NCBI RefSeq assembly: GCF_042186555.1
Contig: NC_133324.1
Location: 2,945,558-3,009,557 of the forward strand
Reading direction: 5' to 3'
Length of the DNA: 64,000 nucleotides
Source: Aquarana catesbeiana
Lineage: Eukaryota > Chordata > Amphibia > Anura > Ranidae
Positions within the stretch are counted from its first letter, which is position 1. Every line of letters starts with the position of its first letter. Shown one piece after another: positions 36,760 to 48,236 of this stretch. A program made the position numbers and the translations under genes. The notes below the pieces were generated by a model that searched no databases, was not told the DNA's origin, and worked only from the letters and a program-made list of their open reading frames with translations.

Positions 36760-38799
36760 TTATTCGGTTACATCAGCATCAGGTGCTTGGTAGCTGGTGG
36801 TGATCCAAGACTCATTCATTTTTATGAAGGTCAGCCGATCGACCGAGTCGGTGGACAGACGCACCCTGTGATCGGTTACCACGCCTCCAGCAGCACTGAA
36901 TGTGCGTTCCGAAAGAACGCTGGATGCAGGACAGGCCAGTAGCTCAATTGCATACTGTGCAAGCTCTGGCCAGTGATCCATCCTCAAGACCCAGTAACCC
37001 AGAGGATTTTCGGTGGGAAAGGTGTCCAAGTCTGATCTTGCCCCTAGGTATTCCTGCACCATGTAAAACAGACGCTGGCGATGGTTGCTGGAACCGATCA
37101 TACCTTGGGGCTGCGGACCAAAAAATTGTCTGAACGCATCGGTCAGACGGCCACCTTCTCCACCGCTCCTTCTTTGACTGACCGAAGCCTCAGCAACACG
37201 TTGTCCAGAAACAGGAGTTTGTAACCTCCCAGTCTCTGGGAACGCGTTGCACAGACCTTTCTGCAAGGCCTCCCGAAGATGTTTCATCCTCTGCTCCCTC
37301 TGCGATGGCAAGATAAGGTCCGCAACCTTACCCTTGTAACGTGGATCAAGGAGGGTTGCCAGCCAGTATTGGTCCTTCTCCTTGATACCACGAATACGAG
37401 GATCCTTACGCAGGCTTTGCAGGATCAGGGAGGCCATGCAGCGTAGGTTTGCTGAGGCATTCGGTCCGGAGTCCTCTGGGTCACTAAGAACGACATGGTC
37501 CGCAGCCACCTCCTCCCAGCCACGTACAAGTCCATGTGTTTCTTGGGACTGATCCCTTAAAGACTGCTGCTGATGCTGAGTGCCAGGCTCCACCTCCATA
37601 CTGACACAATCTTCCTCCTCCTCCTCTTCCTCCTCGTCCTCTTCCTGTGTGATCGGCGGGCACGCAGGAACACTGTCTGGATAAAGGGGGCCTTGAGAGC
37701 TAAGGAAGTCCTCCTCTTCCTGCCTCTGTTCTGCCTCAAGTGCCCTGTCCATTATTCCACGCAGCGTGTGCTCCAACAGGTGGACAAGGGGGACAGTGTC
37801 ACTGATGCATGCACTGTCACTGCTCACCATCCTCGTGGCCTCCTCGAATGGTGACAGGACAGTGCATGCATCCCTGATCATGGCCCACTGGCGTGGGGAA
37901 AAAAAACCAAGCTCCCCTGACCCTGTCCTGGTGCCATAGTCGCACAGGTACTCATTGATGGCCCTCTGCTGCGTGTGCAGCCGCTGCAGCATGGCCAACG
38001 TTGAGTTCCACCTGGTGGGCATGTCACAGATTAGGTGGTTCTTGGGCAGGTTAAACTCCTTTTGGAGGTCCGTCAGCCGAGCACTGGCATTATATGACCG
38101 GCGGAAATGCACACAGACTTTCCTGGCCTGCCTCAGGACATCCTGTAAGCCCGGGTACCTGCCCAAGAACCGCTGCACCACCAAGTTAAGGACGTGAGCC
38201 AAACAGGGCACATGGGTCATTTGTCCCTGTCGGAGGGCAGAGAGGAGGTTGGTGCCATTGTCGCAAACCACCATTCCTGCCTTAAGTTGGCGTGGCGTCA
38301 ACCACCTCTGAACCTGCCCCTGCAGAGCTGACAGAACCTCTGCCCCAGTGTGGCTCCTGTCCCCCAAGCACACCAGCTCAAGCACCGCATGGCATCTTTT
38401 GGCCTGCGTACTTGCGTAGCCCCTTGAACGCCTACGGAGCACCGCTGGTTCCGAGGAAGAGGCCATGGAGGAAGAAGAAGAGGAGGGGGTGGAGGAGAGA
38501 GGTGTGTCACAATCAGCATTTTGGAGGCGTGGTGGCGGAACAACCTCCAACACTACTGCACCTTGTCCTGCATCCTTCCCAGCTGCCAGCAGAGTCACCC
38601 AATGCGCCGTGAAACTTAGGTAACGTCCCTGTCCATGCCTGCTGGACCATGAGTCAGCGGTAATATGCACCTTACCGCTGACCGCCCTGTCCAGCGAGGC
38701 ATGGACATTGCCTTCCACATGCCGGTAGAGAGCCGGAATCGGAGAAAAAGTGGCGTTTGGGTACCTGCCACTGAGGAACCGCACATTCCACAAACTCAC
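36760..38799 (-). pseudogene. hAT transposase, catalytic and dimerisation part
   Basis: The open frame of up to 679 codons shows hAT order. KVHITADSWSSRHGQGRY carries the first acidic residue (Asp49). VVCDNGTNLLSAL carries the second (Asp180). CLAHVLNLVV at 199-208 is the conserved C..H region, and TRWNSTLAML is at 262-271. An Asp/Glu-rich linker sits around 385-415. The hATC dimerisation domain (~590-665) contains PLGYWVL and SSVLSERTFSAAGGVV. Such proteins cut and paste DNA and leave 8-bp duplications. The first codon of this frame is not a credible start. It overlaps the upstream frame at 38,672-38,799 and similarity passes from one frame to the other at ~38,740-38,790, indicating one frameshift in an originally single ~1,090-residue protein. 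An intron or programmed shift is a less likely alternative. Confidence 0.85.
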
Positions 38800-40066
38800 G
38801 GAAGGGGGCAGAGTCTACCAACTGAAAAGGCAGCAGTTGAAGTGCTAGCAATTTTGCCAAGCTAGCATTCAACCGCTGGGCATGTGGATGGCTGGGAGCA
38901 AACTTCTTTCGGCGGTGCAGCAGCTGGGGCAGGGAAATTTGCCTGGTACAATCTGACGTCGGTGTACCAAAAGCAGATTGCCCACAAGTACTTGGCTGTG
39001 ACACACCTAATTCTACACCTTCATTCCTCTCACTGCAGGTCTCAGAGAGGACTGAAGGTCTAGTGGGGTTGGAAATCTCAGCTGATGAGGAGCAAGGAGA
39101 GATCCTCTTTGTTCTTTGGTGTGGGTCTTTTAGATACGCTTGCCAACGAACTGCATGGCAGGTCAACATATGTCTGGTCAAGCATGTGGTACCCAAGCGG
39201 GAGATGTTTTGGCCACGCGAGATACGCTTGAGACATATGTTGCAAATAGCAGCGGTGCGATCTGATGCACTCGTCTCAAAAAAGGCCCACACCAAAGAAC
39301 TTTTTGAATAACGCGCAGAGACTGCAGCGCCCTGCACATGTGGAGCTTTGGGGTGTGATGCAGTCAATGTGCTGCCCTTAGGCTGGCCCCTGGAGGGCAT
39401 CCTGCCTCGTTGGTGATGTGCTGCCGCCTCCTCCTCCTCCTCCTCCTCCTCTCTCCTATCAGGCACCCACGTTGAGTCAGTGACCTCATCATCCCCTCCC
39501 TCCTCATCACTGGAGCAAACCTGGCAGTATGCTGCAGCAGGGGGAGCATGACTGCCAGATTGCTGTCCTTCTGGGGCACCCCCTCTGTCCGCGCTCATGT
39601 TACTGCCTTCATCGAGCTCAGTATCGTCATCCAAGCCTTCCAAACGCTGGGCATCCTCCTGGAGCATGTACCCAACACTGTGGTCAAACAGTTCGAGGGA
39701 ATCCTCATGAGGACATGGTGGAGCTAGGGAAGGAGTCACTGATGACATTGAGCTGAGGGAAGAGGCCGCTGCTTTGCCAGACAAAGCACCCTGGGCATGG
39801 GTGAGAGAGGATGAGGAGGATGAGGACGGCTTGGTCATCCACTCGACCAAGTCTTCCGCATGTTGCGGCTCAACATGGCCAGCTGCCGAAAAAAAGGCCA
39901 AGCGTGTCCCATGGCCACGTGCTGATGAGGATGCACCGTCTCCACGACCAGCACTAGACACAGAGCCTGCTTGCCCTCTCTTATTGGCTTGTGACTGTCT
40001 TCCTCTCCTTCTTGGCCTTCCAGACATACTAATGGCCTGTAGCTGCACTAAGCTGGGATAGAACAC
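38672..40066 (-). pseudogene. hAT transposase, N-terminal part with BED zinc finger
   Basis: This 464-codon frame has a basic start (the Met at 40,027 gives MSGRPRRRGRQSQANKR and may be the true start). Ser-rich and Asp/Glu-rich disordered regions follow, including a run of Glu around 207-213. The BED-type zinc finger uses Cys275, Cys278, His299 and His304 (ICNICLK ... LTRHMLTCH). BED fingers bind transposon ends. The segment LLPFQLVDSAPFREFVE near 415-430 is the usual entry into the hAT catalytic region, which continues in the other frame. After about residue 445 the reading is out of frame and meaningless. Confidence 0.85.
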
Positions 40067-41400
40067 CTGTAATTTTCTTCAAGTAGCTTTATATACTGTA
40101 ACCAGACAAGCCTGCCTGTCAGTAGGAAGATAACAGGAACGGATCTAGCTGAACACTGTGAGCAGGACGCACTGTACTAAATGTAAATAGTCTAGCTGCC
40201 TGACCGTGGTACTAATAGGATCAAATAGAACACCTGTAATTTTCTTCAGGTAGCTTTATATACTGTAACCAGACAAGCCTGCCTGTCAGTAGGAAGATAA
40301 CAGGAACGGATCTAGCTGAACACTGTGAGCAGGACGCACTGTACTAAATGTAAATAGTCTAGCTGCCTGACCGTGGTACTAATAGGATCAAATAGAACAC
40401 CTGTAATTTTCTTCAGGTAGCTTTATATACTGTAACCAGACAAGCCTGCCGGTCAGTAGGAATTTAACAGGAACGGATCTAGCTGAACACTGTGAGCAGG
40501 ACGCACTGCACTAAATGTAAATAGCAGGAACGGATCTAGCTGAACACTGTGAGCAGGACGCACTGCACTAAATGTAAATAGTCTAGAAGATAACAGGAAC
40601 GGATCTAGCTGAACACTGTGAGCAGGACGCACTGCACTAAATGTAAATAGTCTAGAAGATAACAGGAACGGATCTAGCTGAACACTGTGAGCAGGACGCA
40701 CTGCACTAAATGTAAATAGCAGGAACGGATCTAGCTGAACACTGTGAGCAGGACGCACTGCACTAAATGTAAATAGTCTAGAAGATAACAGGAACGGATC
40801 TAGCTGAACACTGTGAGCAGGACGCACTGCACTAAATGTAAATAGCAGGAACGGCTCTAGCTGAACACTGTGCGCAGGACGCACTGCACTAAATGTAAAT
40901 AGCAGGAACGGATCTAGCTGAACACTGTGAGCAGGACGCACTGCACTAAATGTAAATAGCAGGAACGGATCTAGCTGAACACTGTGAGCAGGACGCACTG
41001 CACTAAATGTAAATAGCAGGAACGGATCTAGCTGAACACTGTGAGCAGGACGCACTGCACTAAATGTAAATAGCAGGAACGGATCTAGCTGAACACTGTG
41101 AGCAGGACGCACTGCACTAAATGTAAATAGCAGGAACGGATCTAGCTGAACACTGTGAGCAGGACGCACTGCACTAAATGTAAATTGCAGGAACGGATCT
41201 AGCTGAACACTGTGAGCAGGACGCACTGCACTAAATGTAAATAGTCTAGAAGATAACAGGAACGGATCTTGCTGAACACTGTGAGCAGGACGCACTGCAC
41301 TAAATGTAAATAGCAGGAACGGATCTAGCTGAACACTGTGAGCAGGACGCACTGCATTAAATGTAAATAGTCTAGATAGAAGATAACAGGAACGGATCTA
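40061..41400. repeat. Tandem repeats upstream of the hAT transposase
   Basis: Two and a half ~167-bp units start with AGAACACCTGTAATTTTC at 40,061, 40,227 and 40,394. They are followed by about 14 shorter units (~55-69 bp) with AGGAACGGATCTAGCTGAAC and ACTGTGAGCAGGACGCACTG. The shorter unit is a deletion product of the longer. A 299-codon minus-strand frame of AVRPAHSVQLDPF repeats is an artefact of this array. Subterminal repeats in hAT elements often serve as transposase-binding sites, which is possible here. Confidence 0.9.
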
Positions 41401-41898
41401 GCTAAACTGAATACAGTGTATATATATATATGCAACACCTGGGATGCATATATATACACAATACACTGTAAGTGCAGCTAACTGACTGACTGTTCTGCCT
41501 AATCTATCTAACTCAAATCAAATGACACTGTCTGTCTCTCTCTCTATCTCTCAGCACACCGGAACACACACTACACAGGGCCGCCGTGCAGGCGGCCTTA
41601 TATAGTGTGGGGTGTGTACTAAATCCCCTGAGCCATAATTGGCCAAAGCCACCCTGGCTTTGGCCAATTACAGCTCTCTCTACTGACGGCGCTGTGATTG
41701 GCCAAGCATGCGGGTCATAGTGCATGCTTGGCCAATCATCAGCCAGCAATGCACTGCGATGCCGCAGTGAATTATGGGCCGTGACGCGCCACACGAATTT
41801 AGCGCGAATGGCCCATAACGTTCGCAATTCGGCGAACGATCGAACAGCCGATGTTCGAGTCGAACATGGGTTCGACTCGAACACGAAGCTCATCCCTA

Positions 41899-41998
<100 letters not shown>

Positions 41999-42226
41999 AA
42001 ATTGGAATTTGGTACAGAATGAATTTGAATAGAAAAGATTAGAATAGAATATTTTATATTTTTTTCTATTCTGTTCTGTTGTTTTTCTATGCTATTCTTT
42101 TATATTATTCAAATTTCGTATAGAATGATTTCGCATTCAAATAGAAAAGATTAGAATAAAATAGAAAAGAATAGAAAAGAATAGAAAAACAATAGACCAG
42201 CATAGAAAAAAATAAAATAAAATAAA

Positions 42227-42271
<45 letters not shown>

Positions 42272-42273
<2 letters not shown>

Positions 42274-43048
42274 GTATTTATCGGCGTATAACAAGCACTT
42301 TTTTCCCCTTAAAATCAGGGGAAAATCACGGGTGCGTGTTATTGCGATCCTGAGCTCGGCTCTTCTCGGCCACTTTCGGCTTCACTCGAGTGCCGCCCGA
42401 ACCTAGCCGAGTGTACTCAGCTAGGTTCAGATAGCTCCGCTCACAGTCACGCCCATCCCGGACGGGACTACGAGTGGAGCCGAAAGTGAACGAGAGCCGC
42501 CGAGAAGAGCCGAGGACCGGCTCTGTGTATTTTGGCTCCGGCGGCACCATTTTCAAATCGCGGTCGGCGATTTTGAAGCTCAGATCGCAGGGGATCACAG
42601 GATTTTGCGAGCTGCAAGGCTGCACTGGGGCAAGGCTGCACTGGGATAAGGCTGCAATGGACACTGGGGAAGGCTGCACTGACAAGGCTGCACTGACAAG
42701 GCTGCACTGACAAGGCTGCACTGACATGGCTGCACTGGGGCAAGGCTGCACTGGGGAAGGCTGCACTGACAAGGCTGCACTGACAAGGCTGCACTGAAAA
42801 GGCTGCACTGGGGAAGGCTGCACTGACAAGGCTGCACTGACAAGGCTGCACTGACATGGCTGCACTGGGGCAAGGCTGCACTGAGAAGGCTGCACTGACA
42901 AGGCTGCACTGACAAGGCTGCACTGACATGGCTGCACTGGGGCAAGGCTGCACTGAGAAGGCTGCAATGATGGGCATTTAAATTTAAGTTTTTTAGCTTA
43001 AAATTCCCTCCTAAACTTGGGGTGCGTGTTATACGCCGATAAATACGG
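42272..43048. mobile_element. TA-flanked MITE with internal minisatellite
   Basis: CCGTATTTATCGGCGTATAA (from 42,272) and TTATACGCCGATAAATACGG (to 43,048) form perfect 20-bp inverted ends, each bordered by TA. A subterminal GGGTGCGTGTTAT occurs at both sides. The TA duplication suggests a Tc1/mariner-type mobiliser, but no transposase is present and the superfamily is not certain. The interior is largely a short tandem repeat. Confidence 0.8.
42603..42970. repeat. 14-bp minisatellite inside the MITE
   Basis: More than twenty copies of AAGGCTGCACTGAC or the longer AAGGCTGCACTGGGGC form nested blocks (for example a GACATGGCTGCACTGGGG unit every ~110-120 bp). The overlapping QCSLVSAAL-type frames on the minus strand are products of the repeat. 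Confidence 0.93.
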
Positions 43049-43059
43049 TAATTTTTTTT

Positions 43060-43327
43060 GTTTTATTCTCTTCTATTGTTTTTTTATGCTTTTCTTTTCT
43101 ATTATTTTATATTCTATAATAGTCTTTTCAATTCAAATTCATTCTATACGAAATTCGAATTTCGGTACATGGCTTCTGAAGTTTGAATTTCGTATAGAAT
43201 GAATTCGAATTTGAATAGAAAAGATAGAAAACAGAATAGAAGAAAATATAATATATATATTATATTTTCTTCTATTCTGTTCTATTGTTTTTCTAGTCTA
43301 TTCTTTTCTATTATTTTCTATTCTATT

Positions 43328-43420
<93 letters not shown>

Positions 43421-43451
43421 CATATACACATACACACATATATATATATAT

Positions 43452-43505
<54 letters not shown>

Positions 43506-43740
43506 ATATATATATATAACCATCTTCTGAAATTTGAATTTCTTATAAAATGAATTTGAATTTGAATAGGAAAGATTAGAATAGAGTAGAAGAGAAAAGA
43601 CTAGAAAAACAATAGAACAGAATAGAATAAATTATATATATTATATTTTATTCTGTTCTGTTCTATTGTTTGTCTAGTCTATTATTTTCTATTCTAACCT
43701 TTTCTATTCAAATTCAAATTCATTCTATACGAAATTCCAC
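43060..43740. repeat. AT-rich palindromes and long AT dinucleotide tracts
   Basis: Hairpins of the same type as 34,000-34,800 recur. AATAGAAAAGATAGAAAACA faces TATTCTGTTCTATTG around 43,250-43,275, and another is centred near 43,640. (AT)n tracts occupy ~43,330-43,415 and ~43,440-43,515. Confidence 0.8.
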
Positions 43741-44062
43741 TTTCACTTTTTATGCTTTTTTTTATGTATATATTTATATATATATATTCTATTGCTTTAT
43801 TATTTTATATTCTATCTTATTGTTTTTTTTAGAAAAACGTTTTCTATTTTTTTCGAATTTGATTATGTTTTCTAATTCGATTCGAATATGTTTTCTAATT
43901 CGATTTGAATATGTTTTCGAATTTGTTCGTTTTTTTTCGGATTCGTTTAAATTCTTTACTTTTGTAATTCGGAAATTCGGATGCATCCGAATTTCCAAAT
44001 AATGAAAAATTCGTCCGAATTTCGATTCGGAACGAAACGAAATGCACATGCCTAAGCCAGAG

Positions 44063-44801
44063 TGCTCATCCCATCTTCCCTCTCTGACAACATATAAAGT
44101 ATTCTGTTTTAATTCTCATTTCTCTGTTTCTGACTTTTACTAGTTGTAGTGCCTGACCCCAAATTCATCCCACAACTTAACATGAAAATCTCCCTTCCTG
44201 TCTGGTGTTAATGTCACCCTTCATCCATCCTGCTCACATAGATAGCTGTTTCTCTAGCTGTTTACTCTGCATGATTCTTAGTCCCTGTGGACCTTTGGTA
44301 ACCCAGTTACCCATTGTGGATCAATGTCCACTTTAACCATTAATCTAGGGGCTCAGTATAGGCGGAACCGCACCTTCGGTTCATATATAGCGCTCCTCTT
44401 GCGCTGGGCATTTTTGAGGGTCTCTTACCCTTCATTCCCTTACTTAATTCAATGCCCATAATGACTGGCCAGTCTTCTCTCTTCTCTACGTGTGCCTATA
44501 CCCTCTTGTCTCTAAACTACTTTATCTAGCAGATGTACTACATATACCTGTGAGCAGCACTATTCTTCCCTTTCTTATCTATAACACTCCAATGGACAAT
44601 AGACAGGGACAACATAACATATAACCACCAATCAATACAGTTCGATTAAGGGGAGTAAAATAGGTACCCTTTGTCCCAAAAATGAGTTACCGATCAAGGA
44701 GGTCTGATAACTCAAATGTAAGCAAAAGGCTGATTATCAGAAATTCCCGGATCGTCTCAAGCTCCTCGTTTCAGATACTCAGGGTCACCTGGAATCCCCT
44801 C
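44063..44801 (-). other. Endogenous retrovirus 5' leader/gag region remnant
   Basis: On the minus strand this follows the PBS. It was contiguous with 29,047 before the AT-rich element inserted, as shown by the shared AGCCAGAG. No long frame or gag motif is recognisable. Confidence 0.5.
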
Positions 44802-44819
44802 CTAAGGCAAAGCTCGCCA
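44802..44819 (-). promoter_or_regulatory. Primer-binding-site candidate of the endogenous retrovirus
   Basis: The minus strand reads TGGCGAGCTTTGCCTTAG directly after the CA end of the 5' LTR. Starting with TGG at the LTR border is the normal arrangement for annealing a tRNA 3' CCA end. The tRNA species was not identified. Confidence 0.6.
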
Positions 44820-45185
44820 TGCCGACTCGGTTAAATTGATGATAGGCAACTCCTATCCTCATATTGATTAGTGGTTCCAAATTAATAATAACTACTGCAG
44901 TAGGGAACAGACACAAAAGATACTCTCAGCATCTTTACAAATTACTGTTCTGCTTTATTATTGAAGGTTTTTATGCACATGATTACGTAGGTATCACATT
45001 AATATTACAATTGTACATTTATGGTAACAAGGGGCGTAACATAGGCAGGCTAATTCTAATCAGGACTCGAAAGAATGTAAACATTTACTGAAAACATTAT
45101 TAGTGCTGTGTGCACAGTGAGGGCCGTGTGCAATACATACAAAATACAATACAATTATATACAGAACTTACACATTTCCATTACA
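44820..45185 (-). repeat. 5' LTR of the endogenous retrovirus
   Basis: A direct copy of 25,268-25,640 with about a dozen substitutions and a short deletion. It ends (plus-strand left side) in TGCCGACTCGG where the other copy has TGTGACTCGG. Confidence 0.85.
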
Positions 45186-45754
45186 ACCAGAAAATGACTT
45201 CGAACCCCCAAACATGATGTATTTTTTTTTTTTAAAGCAGAGACCCCAGGGAATTAATTGGTGGGTTTTGTTATTTTTTTATGTCTCGCAGTTTATTTTT
45301 TGGGGGAAAAAATACACTTTTTTTAAACTTTAATGCAAAAAAACAAACAAACAAAAAAAAAACACACAATGAGTGACCCAATTTTTTATTAAAGTATAAA
45401 AGATGATGTCACAGCGAGTGAATAGATAACAAACATTATTGTCACTCTGACAACATGTGACATGTGTGGTGCGATCACCGGGCACATATGTGTACGATGG
45501 CACACGAGACCACTGGGGGGGATGGGGGGGGGGGCTCTAAAAATGTTTTTTTTTTTTTTTAGCTTAGCTTTATAGCTATCACAAGGAGTGAACAGCGCCC
45601 CTTGTGGTGGCTTTGGGTCGGGACAGGTCCTCTTTATATAGAGATCAGAGGAGATCTACACAACGGAAACATTCGCTCATTAAATGAGTCATTTCTCTTC
45701 ATATTCGTTATGTTGGAATCATTCGATCTTCCCGATTCGTTTGGATATTTGTCA
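45186..45754. other. Non-coding dispersed-repeat-like sequence
   Basis: This stretch is A- and T-tract rich, with a G-run at ~45,516-45,532. No gene is recognisable. The part from ~45,660 grades into the ATTCG-style left end of the following MITE. Confidence 0.4.
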
Positions 45755-47560
45755 TTTTCAAATTCGAAATGGAAACATATTGCAAAAAAGGTATAAAAGG
45801 TGAAATAAGATGACGATTCCTCTACTTAGGCTGCTTTATAGAATAAAATAAAATAAAACAGAATTGAATAGAATAGAATAGAGTAGAATATAAAAGAAAA
45901 TAATAGAATGGAATAGAAAATACAGGAATAGAATAGAATTGAATAAAACATAATAGAATAGAAATAAGGTGATATACAGTAAGGTATAAAAGTGAAACAA
46001 GATGACGATTCCTCTACTTAGGCTGCTTTATAGAATATAATAAAATAAAACAGAATTGAATAGAATAGAATAGAATAGAGTGGAATAGAGTAGAAAATAA
46101 TAGAAATGAATAGAAAATACAGCAATAGAACAGAATTGAATAAAACATAATAGAATAGAAATAAGGTAATATACAGTAAGGTGTAAAAGTGAAACAAAAT
46201 GGTGATTCCTACTTTGGCTCCTTTATAGAATAGAATAGAACAGAATATAATCAAACAGAATTGAATAGCTTAGAATAGAACAGAATAGAACAGAAAAAAG
46301 GCATATAATAGCATAGACTAGACTAGAAGTCAGTTGATATACTGTAAGGTATAAAAGCGAAATAAGGTGATGATTCCTTTACTTAGGCTGCTTTATAGAA
46401 TAGAATAAAAAAGAAAAAAAAATAGAATAGACTATAATAGATAAGACTAGAAATATAAGGTGATGTACATTATAGGTAAAGGTATAAAAGTGAAATAAAA
46501 TGATAATTACTCTACTTAGGCTGCTTTATAGATTATAATAGAAAATAATAAAATAGAAAATAAAAGAATAGAATAGCATAGAAAAACATATAAAATAATA
46601 GAAGATAATAGAAATCAGTTGATATGCTGTAAGGTATGAAAGTGAAATAAAATGATGATTCCCCTACTTAGGCTGCTTTATAGAATAGAATAGAAAAGAA
46701 TAAAATAGAAAATTAACAGAATAGAATAATATAGACTAGAAAAGAATATAATAGAATAGACTAGAAATCATTTGCTATACTGTAAGATATAAAAGTGAAA
46801 TAAGATGACAATTCCCCTACTTAGGCTGCTTTGTAGAATAGAATAGAAAAGAATAAAATAAAAAATAAAAGAATAGAATAGCATAGAATATAAAAGAATA
46901 GGATAGAATAGACTAGAAATAAGGTGATATATAGCAAGGTATAAAAATGAAATAAAATGACAATTCCTCTACTTAGGCTGCTTTATAGAATAGAATAGAA
47001 TAGAAAAAGAATAAAATAGAATAGACTAGACGAAACGGAATCAAATAGAATAGGAAACAAAGAATAGACTAAAACTGAAAATAAAAGAATAGAACAAAAC
47101 AGAATGTAATAGAATACATAGAATAAAATAGAAGTTAATAGAATAGAACAGAATAGAATAGAAAATAAAGGAATAGAATAGAGAAGAATTGAATAGAATA
47201 GAATTGAATTTAAAAAATATTTTATTCTATTATTTCTATTTTATTCTTTCGTTTTCCAATCTACTCTTTTATAGTCTATTCTATTCCTTTATTTTCTATT
47301 TTATTCTCGTCTATTCTATTTTATTCTATAGTATTCTTTTACATTCTGTTTTATTCTATTCTTTCATTTCCTGTTCTATTCTATTCTATTCTATTCTATG
47401 TTATTCTGTTTAGTCTATTCCATTCTTTTATTTTCTATTCTAGTATTTTCTCTTCTATTCTATAAAGCAGCCTGAGTAGGAATCCTCATCGTATTTCCCT
47501 TTTATACCTTTCTGTATTTATTACAATATGTTTCCATTTTGAATTTGTTTTCATTTTCAG
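45755..47560. mobile_element. MITE with inverted ends, interior expanded into a tandem array
   Basis: The left part (AAATTCGAAATGGAAACATA ... GATGACGATTCCTCTACTTA) and the right part (~47,460-47,560) are inverted relatives over ~110 bp. Between them a unit beginning CTGCTTTATAGAATAGAA recurs at 45,831, 46,023, ~46,217, 46,388, 46,521, 46,673, 46,825 and 46,978, so period lengths run 133-194 bp. Each ends in AAGGTATAAAAGTGAAATAA and ACTTAGG. From ~47,215 the TAGAATAGAA motif flips to its complement. Confidence 0.75.
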
Positions 47561-48236
47561 ATTCAGTTCATTTGTTTCATTCTCATTTATTTTGGATCCA
47601 TTGAAATTTGTTACTATTGTGATTTGGAAATTTGGATAGATTCTGAATCTCCGAATAGCGAAGATTCCATGTGAATTTCTATTGGTAATGAATGTCTATT
47701 GGAGCCGCGATCTCTCCTCTGTCCTCCAAGGCAGCCAATCATAGAGATCTGTGCGATCGGCTGATTCCCGGACTGTGCCGGCCGGGACAACACAGAACTG
47801 AACCCGGAAGTGAGGAGATTTGCTCCCGGCTTCATTCATCATAGAGGGGTTTGTAGAATGGATGTTCCTCCATCTCCTCTGTGGGCAGCCGACCATTTCC
47901 AGCAGTCCCGGGGCTCCTTGGTGGAAGAGGAGAACCTGTGAACGGAGGCCGGTGGAGGTCGTACGTATACGGCCTAAGGACGGGAAGTGGTTAATCCCCC
48001 CACCAGTTTTGTACCTCTGTCTGTTTAATGAGCACTAGAGGTGAAAGCTAGAAGCAGAATTCAGGACCAACTGTTCATACTGTCCATGTCCATAATGATG
48101 GTCATGTTGTTCATGTTCACCAATTCATCACATGGATCTTCTTAGCAACAATTCCCACCAAGAAACGTTCATTGAGAAATGTTCTGTTTTCAGTCACGTC
48201 CTGGTCTTTGCATTTCAGAATAGTTGGGAGGATCTA
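47561..48236. other. Intergenic sequence downstream of the glycosyltransferase gene
   Basis: The left part continues the ATTCG-like repeat end. From ~47,700 to 48,050 there is a GC-richer stretch with ACGGGAAGTGGTTAATCC, resembling dispersed repeat pieces. No coding evidence and no clear minus-strand poly(A) signal was found close to the stop codon at 48,237. Confidence 0.4.

Larger units (their letters stand above)
34885..41898 (-). mobile_element. Autonomous-type hAT transposon (7.0 kb) with BED-finger transposase
   Basis: Termini TAGGGATGAGC (34,885) and GCTCATCCCTA (41,898) are perfect inverted repeats. They are flanked by the 8-bp CTATCTAT at 34,877-34,884 and 41,899-41,906, although this lies in a TATC microsatellite and is therefore less diagnostic. 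A two-part transposase reads on the minus strand (36,760-40,066). Both subterminal regions carry tandem repeats (35,925-36,625 and 40,061-41,400). A split of the transposase frame near 38,740 probably inactivates this copy. The left ~580 bp is closely related to both arms of the foldback element at 56,017-59,016. Confidence 0.9.

Noticed and set aside
40453..41352. 299-codon minus-strand repetitive frame (AVRPAHSVQLDPF repeats)
   Set aside because: It lies in the subterminal tandem repeat of the hAT element upstream of the transposase, and no protein family is recognisable.
42326..42977. Overlapping Cys/Gln/Ser-rich frames in three registers
   Set aside because: They are products of the 14-bp minisatellite in the TA-flanked MITE, and the three frames give the same type of nonsense repeat.
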